Shown: piece after piece, positions 60,431 to 64,000 of the stretch
Layout of the letters: the number at the start of each line of letters is the position of its first letter
How positions within the stretch are numbered: the first letter of the stretch is position 1
Source: Bog-473 sp963726135
GTDB lineage: Bacteria; Actinomycetota; Acidimicrobiia; Acidimicrobiales; RAAP-2
DNA: 64,000 nucleotides
NCBI GenBank assembly: GCA_963726135.1
Contig: CAVSBE010000008.1
Location: 2,108,001-2,172,000 of the forward strand
Reading direction: 5' to 3'
Notes under the pieces: model-generated
The model's database searches: none
What the model was told of the DNA's origin: nothing
Seen by the model: only the letters and a program-made list of their open reading frames with translations
Translations under genes and position numbers: made by a program

Positions 60431-61755
60431 GGCGCGCCGGCGACCGCCCGCACGCCGTCGACGACCCTCCTGCGCTCGGCGAGCACTGCGTCGAGGGCGC
60501 CGCCACGACGCCGCGTGACCGTTCGGTACCCCTCGACCACGCCGCCGATCCGCTTGGCCCGCTCGGCCAGCCACACGGCGGTCCAGCCGCTGAATGGAGC
60601 CAGGACCGCTGCCGCCAAGCCGGCCCATGGTCCGATGAAGTGACCGACGGTGACACCCAGGGCGACATAGACCACCGAGAACAAGACGGTGCAACCCAAG
60701 AGCTTGACGGTCGCCTTGATCCCCTCGTTGGTCGGCCGCCTGGCCAGCCGCTTGACGATCTGGAACGGCACCACGTGCACGATCACCCCGACCGCTGCGA
60801 CGGGGACGGCACACGCGACCTTGCCCAAGGACCACACGAGGGACCTGCGCAGTCGCGCCGGCGGGTACGCGGCCACCACCTGGGCGTCGTCGAGTCCCAG
60901 GAGCTCGAGGTCCCTCTCGTAGGTTGCGAAGTCCTCCAGGAGGGTCTCCACGGTCGGGATGGCCGCACCGTTGTGCTCGGCCGACGACAGCCGCTCGGCG
61001 AGCGCCACCTGATCCGCCATGGCGCCGGGCGGGGGCGGCCGTTCCTCGGGCGTGCGGACCGCAATCTCGGCGATCCGTGCCAGCAGGTGGGCCTTGGCCC
61101 ACGACGGGTACGAGGGGCTCACATGGGCGAGCTGCGCGGCCAGATCGCACGTGAGCTGCCGCACCGCCTCGCGGCTGTCGAACTCATAGGTCTCGGCCCA
61201 GCGGGCGACGTGCGCGGGCTGACCGACGCGGACGAGGGCCCGCGACCGGAACCGGGCCTTCGCGTCGTAGACGAGACCCACGGCCAGCGTCACCACGCCT
61301 TCGACGCCTGCATCGAAGGCCGCCTCGAGCCCGATGCGCGCCGCGCCGGTCCGGAGCGGTTGCAACGACACCTCGTCGTGGCTGATCCCCTCCGGGAAGA
61401 CCGCAACGACGCCATTGCGGGACAGGATCTGCCGCGAGACGGCGAAGGCGGAGAGGTTGTGGTCTCCTTGGGCCCCATCGATGGCCCGGTACACCGGGAT
61501 GACGCCGGCCAGCTTCAAGAAGGGCCACAACGGTGGGATCCGGAAGAGCGTCGACTTGCCCAAGAAGCGTGGGTACCGGGTGAGCGTCGCCATGAGGAGG
61601 AGCCCGTCGACCAGTCCGTTGACGTGGTTCGCCACGAGGACCACCGGACCTGTCGGTGGCAGGTTGTCGCCGTGCTCGACCTCGATGCTGCGGAAGAAGA
61701 CGCGCACCAAGAGCCGGGCCAACCACCCCATGGCGCGATCAGAAGGCCGGCGCAT
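60427..61755 (-). CDS. Glycerol-3-phosphate/1-acylglycerol-3-phosphate acyltransferase, PlsC-like
   Basis: A 442-residue membrane-linked acyltransferase. The catalytic motif is NHVNGLVDG, the HX5D form of the Sct1/Gpt2-like branch, and FPEGISHDEVSLQPLRTGAARIG is the phosphate-binding motif. Two or more spans lie at about residues 340-400. It should acylate glycerol phosphate or a lysolipid at the membrane. ATG 61755 gives MRRPSDRAMGWLARLLV. The stop overlaps the esterase gene. It is about 27 bases downstream of the diiron gene on the same strand. Confidence 0.86.
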   Translation of the reverse strand: MRRPSDRAMGWLARLLVRVFFRSIEVEHGDNLPPTGPVVLVANHVNGLVDGLLLMATLTRYPRFLGKSTLFRIPPLWPFLKLAGVIPVYRAIDGAQGDHNLSAFAVSRQILSRNGVVAVFPEGISHDEVSLQPLRTGAARIGLEAAFDAGVEGVVTLAVGLVYDAKARFRSRALVRVGQPAHVARWAETYEFDSREAVRQLTCDLAAQLAHVSPSYPSWAKAHLLARIAEIAVRTPEERPPPPGAMADQVALAERLSSAEHNGAAIPTVETLLEDFATYERDLELLGLDDAQVVAAYPPARLRRSLVWSLGKVACAVPVAAVGVIVHVVPFQIVKRLARRPTNEGIKATVKLLGCTVLFSVVYVALGVTVGHFIGPWAGLAAAVLAPFSGWTAVWLAERAKRIGGVVEGYRTVTRRRGGALDAVLAERRRVVDGVRAVAGAP

Positions 61756-61781
61756 GCGCCGCTCCGCAACGCCCCGCGACC

Positions 61782-62639
61782 CTACGCAGCCACCTCGAGC
61801 CGTGAGAACCTCGACACCGCCGTGCCGAGCAGATGGAGGTGAGCCTGGCCCGGGAGCCGGTCCACCCGCCGGTCGATGCGCGAGGTGAACTGCTGGCCCT
61901 CGTCCCCGTCGAAGAGGTAATTCACCAAGAACCCCACCTCCTCCCGGGGCATGACCCCCGAGCCGACCGGGCGCCAGAGGTGTTTGAGGGCGAACCGGGT
62001 GAGCCGCTGGGCTCTCGGGCTCTCCGAGAGCCGGCGGGTCGCCTCCGAGGCGTAGAAGTCGATGTGCCCACCCTCTTGCTTCATGATGCGCTTGAGCAGC
62101 TCGCGCAGGGTCGGGTGGTCCGACTTGTCCGACAACCGGGCGTAGCCGGCCTGCGTCGTCCATTCGTTGATCGCTCCCCACGCCATGTGCAGTGCGGTGA
62201 AGGCGCTGCCGGCGAAGGCGGCCGAGCCGATTGTGCTGAACGTCGAAAAGGCCTCCTTGCGACGGCGCCTGCGGCGAAGCGTGGCGATGCGGGGAGCGCC
62301 TGCCTCTTCGCCGTGCGCCTCGAGCACCCGGCCGATGGCCTCGCCGTGCCACATCTCCTCGAACACCCAGCAGGCGAGGAAGGAGGTGATCTCGGGGTCG
62401 CGGTGCGCCGGGGTGAGCAGCAGATCGCGGAGGTAGCAGACCGTGTGGTGCTCGACGTCGTGCATGTAGCGCAGCGACCGGAGTGACTCGGGCGCCAAGG
62501 GGCGGTCCTTGAAGTCGTCGAAGTCGATGCCGTCCAGGCTGAGACGGCCTGCCCGCTGCTTGTAGGACTCAATGGTGGTACGCATGGCGCCGGGTATTCG
62601 GGACGACGGGACGTTCCGGATGTCGGGCGGGACGTGCAT
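61782..62639 (-). CDS. Ferritin-like diiron protein
   Basis: A 285-residue, mostly helical protein with a full four-helix diiron site: E63 (MHDVEHHTV), EEMWH (E95, H98), INEW (E159) and QEGGH (E189, H192). It resembles acyl-ACP desaturase or ribonucleotide-reductase-like carboxylate proteins more than storage ferritins. ATG 62639 is chosen because GAGG lies nine bases upstream; ATG 62585 is possible. It precedes an acyltransferase, so a lipid-modifying role such as desaturation or hydroxylation is a reasonable guess, no more. Confidence 0.78.
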   Translation of the reverse strand: MHVPPDIRNVPSSRIPGAMRTTIESYKQRAGRLSLDGIDFDDFKDRPLAPESLRSLRYMHDVEHHTVCYLRDLLLTPAHRDPEITSFLACWVFEEMWHGEAIGRVLEAHGEEAGAPRIATLRRRRRRKEAFSTFSTIGSAAFAGSAFTALHMAWGAINEWTTQAGYARLSDKSDHPTLRELLKRIMKQEGGHIDFYASEATRRLSESPRAQRLTRFALKHLWRPVGSGVMPREEVGFLVNYLFDGDEGQQFTSRIDRRVDRLPGQAHLHLLGTAVSRFSRLEVAA

Positions 62640-62648
62640 CCCGACGCC

Positions 62649-63536
62649 TCACCGCACGCGGGGCAGCCCCATCGGGTTGGGGAACGGCACCAGTCCCGAG
62701 GCGGCCACACCGGCGGCACACCCCGAGAGCGCACCATGGAGCTCCTCGAGGGCACCGTCACTCAGGCCGGCGTACGCGGCCTCGGCCAACCGGTCGGTCA
62801 GGTCCTCCACCCGGCCGTGCAGCGTGCGCCCGCTGTCGGTGGCGCGCCCGTCGGCGTGGAGCAGGCCCCGGGCCGCCAGCGACGCCGTGGCCGCGTCCCA
62901 TTCCCCCTCGCTCCAGCCCCGGTTGTCCCGCAACACCTCGACGGGCACCCCTTTGGTGCCGGCGGCGAGCAGGTGGGCCTCGACGCCGCCGACCCCGTTG
63001 GCCAGGAGTGCGGCCACGTGCCCGTCCCCGCGGTGCTCGCGCAGGGTCGTGCAGGCCTGCCAGGACTCACCCAGCCCGCCCGTGCCCAGGGCCGGCGCGA
63101 TGACCGGCCACAGCGGCCTGTTGGCGGCGGCCATCATGCGGCCGGCAGCGTCGCAACCCGCCACGGCCCGCCGCAACAACGGCAGGGCGGCCACGAGCGC
63201 CGACCGGGCCTCGACGCCGCAGACCTCGTTCAGCGCCTCTGCCGCCGCGATGGCGCGCACGCGCCACAGCGTCTCGGGCGCCACCACGTCCCAGCACCCC
63301 GGGACGGAGGCGGCCACCATGCGCGGGTGGAAGTTGTAGAACGCGGCGGTCACCGGCCCGCGGCCGACACGCCCGAGCGGGGCGGCGCGGGCGGCAAAGT
63401 AGCCGGACCAGAACCGGCGCAGCCCGGCCTCCCGCAACGCGGCGCGGCAGCCGGGGGCGAAGTAGGTGACTGCGTGGACCGATTCGGCTGCGACCCACAG
63501 GTCGCGGGCGGTGACCCGTCCCTGCCGCTGGCTCAG
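62649..63536 (-). CDS. SCO6745-family protein with a probable CTG start
   Basis: About 295 residues. The conserved N-terminus ARDLWVAAESVHAVTYFAP and FWSGYFAARAAPLG fit the SCO6745 family of winged-helix-like actinobacterial proteins, with VTAAFYNFHPRMV and LWPVIAPAL later. No ATG, GTG or TTG precedes the conserved residues. The only start-like codon is CTG 63536, whose last two bases overlap the qcrB stop (CTGA). The first usual start is TTG 63437, which would cut off the conserved opening. Function unknown. Confidence 0.75.
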   Translation of the reverse strand: MSQRQGRVTARDLWVAAESVHAVTYFAPGCRAALREAGLRRFWSGYFAARAAPLGRVGRGPVTAAFYNFHPRMVAASVPGCWDVVAPETLWRVRAIAAAEALNEVCGVEARSALVAALPLLRRAVAGCDAAGRMMAAANRPLWPVIAPALGTGGLGESWQACTTLREHRGDGHVAALLANGVGGVEAHLLAAGTKGVPVEVLRDNRGWSEGEWDAATASLAARGLLHADGRATDSGRTLHGRVEDLTDRLAEAAYAGLSDGALEELHGALSGCAAGVAASGLVPFPNPMGLPRVR

Positions 63537-64000
63537 CGGGTGACCTGGCGCACGCCGGTGGGGGAGCTCACGGGCTCCGGGGTGCCACCGTTGCTCAACG
63601 GCTCGATGTCGATACGCACCGGGACCGGCTCGGGCTCCATCTCGACCCGCTCGTCGTCAGGGCGCAGGGGCGTCGGGACCGTCCGGTACTCGCCCACGGC
63701 CGAACGCTCCACGATCACGGCCCGCTTGCGCTTGCCGATGCCGTGCACGCCCTGCATCTCGCGGCACAGCTGGTAGGCGACGAGGCCCGCGACGATCGGG
63801 ATGACGATGACTGCGATCCGGAAGAACCAGAGCACCGCGTTGAGCGAGACGTGGAAGAAGTTGGCGAGGACGTCGGTCGAGCTCGCGCCGAACAGCGTGA
63901 ACAGGAGGGCGAACATGGCCACGCCGGCGGCCGTGCGCTTTGGTCTGTCCCGTGGCCGGTCCAGCAGGTTGTGCAGCTCGTCGTCACCCGTCACCCGGCG
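63533..64000 (-). CDS. qcrB: Cytochrome bc1 complex cytochrome b subunit, C-terminal part
   Basis: The readable 155 residues are the end of an actinobacterial QcrB. ELHNLLDRPRDRPKRTAAGV precedes a span, VLANFFHVSLNAVLWFFRIA leads into the last span, and GKRKRAVIVERSAVGEYRTV opens the basic/acidic tail. Cytochrome b carries electrons across the membrane between the quinol sites. The N-terminus with the heme ligands lies beyond base 64000. It overlaps or abuts the SCO6745-like gene and heads a leftward run of five genes. Confidence 0.85.
   Translation of the reverse strand, partial: RRVTGDDELHNLLDRPRDRPKRTAAGVAMFALLFTLFGASSTDVLANFFHVSLNAVLWFFRIAVIVIPIVAGLVAYQLCREMQGVHGIGKRKRAVIVERSAVGEYRTVPTPLRPDDERVEMEPEPVPVRIDIEPLSNGGTPEPVSSPTGVRQVTR

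Noticed and set aside
1..64000. tRNA, rRNA, CRISPR arrays, insertion sequences and prophage genes
   Set aside because: I saw no tRNA T-loop pattern, rRNA block, spaced repeats, transposase motif or phage structural gene on either strand. A tRNA scan would be needed to exclude a divergent tRNA.

Overview
The window reads as a stretch of a high-GC actinobacterial chromosome. It most resembles an uncultured or little-studied member of the Acidimicrobiia or a related lineage. The support is a codon third position dominated by G and C, actinobacterial-type cytochrome genes (ctaC/ctaD/ctaF and a qcrB C-terminus), a mycofactocin locus, many F420- or deazaflavin-type oxidoreductases, paired FadE-like acyl-CoA dehydrogenases and DUF35/thiolase pairs. 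The lineage is an inference from gene content. I found no rRNA, tRNA, CRISPR array, transposase or phage gene.

Layout. 0-5.3 kb: lipid/steroid-type catabolism (Ltp2-like thiolase, DUF35 partner, acetyl-CoA acetyltransferase, acyl-CoA dehydrogenase pair), with several frameshifts and an esterase remnant. 5.3-7.4 kb: alkylation repair (Ada-AlkA fusion plus Ogt). 7.4-16 kb: DDN-type nitroreductase, SDR, secreted lipoprotein, dienelactone hydrolase, amidohydrolase, a second acyl-CoA dehydrogenase pair and a luciferase-like oxidoreductase. 16-26 kb: phosphatase, small proteins, an MFS remnant, a secreted esterase, a divergent FtsH-like protease, DUF35 protein, aldehyde dehydrogenase, luciferase-like enzyme, DinB protein and a PLP lyase. 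25.8-33.7 kb: mycofactocin locus. mftA (36 aa), mftB, mftC, mftE, a mycofactocin-type SDR and a UBP zinc-finger gene run leftward. mftF, then mftD, run rightward, and an NDMA-type alcohol dehydrogenase follows. 33.8-41.9 kb: cyclase-fold hydrolase, divergent TetR pair, ABC exporter, amidohydrolase, alpha/beta hydrolase, DedA. 41.9-47.9 kb: GH1 glucosidase, membrane proteins, enoyl-CoA hydratase, TatA, MBL-fold hydrolase. 48-51.1 kb: ctaC-ctaD-ctaF. 51.2-59.6 kb: MFS, glyoxalase, ArsR-SRPBCC fusion, two class III nucleotide cyclases and a GGDEF protein, two SDRs. 59.7-64 kb: a leftward run from qcrB through an SCO6745-like protein, a ferritin-like diiron protein and a PlsC-type acyltransferase to an esterase.

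The genes fit an aerobe that degrades lipid-, steroid- or terpenoid-like substrates. It would use CoA-based oxidation, pass some electrons through mycofactocin- and F420-linked dehydrogenases, and respire through a bc1/aa3 chain. The most informative points are the complete mycofactocin precursor and maturation set (with mftE and mftF frameshifted as given), a very consistent leaderless-promoter signature (TANNNT placed 6-8 nt before ATG/GTG) at about sixteen genes, a near-consensus promoter whose spacer holds a palindrome in front of an ArsR-SRPBCC gene, a leaderless 15-codon upstream ORF, and signalling proteins with altered catalytic residues. At least seven frameshifts fall in GC-rich runs, so sequence error must be excluded before any gene is called dead.
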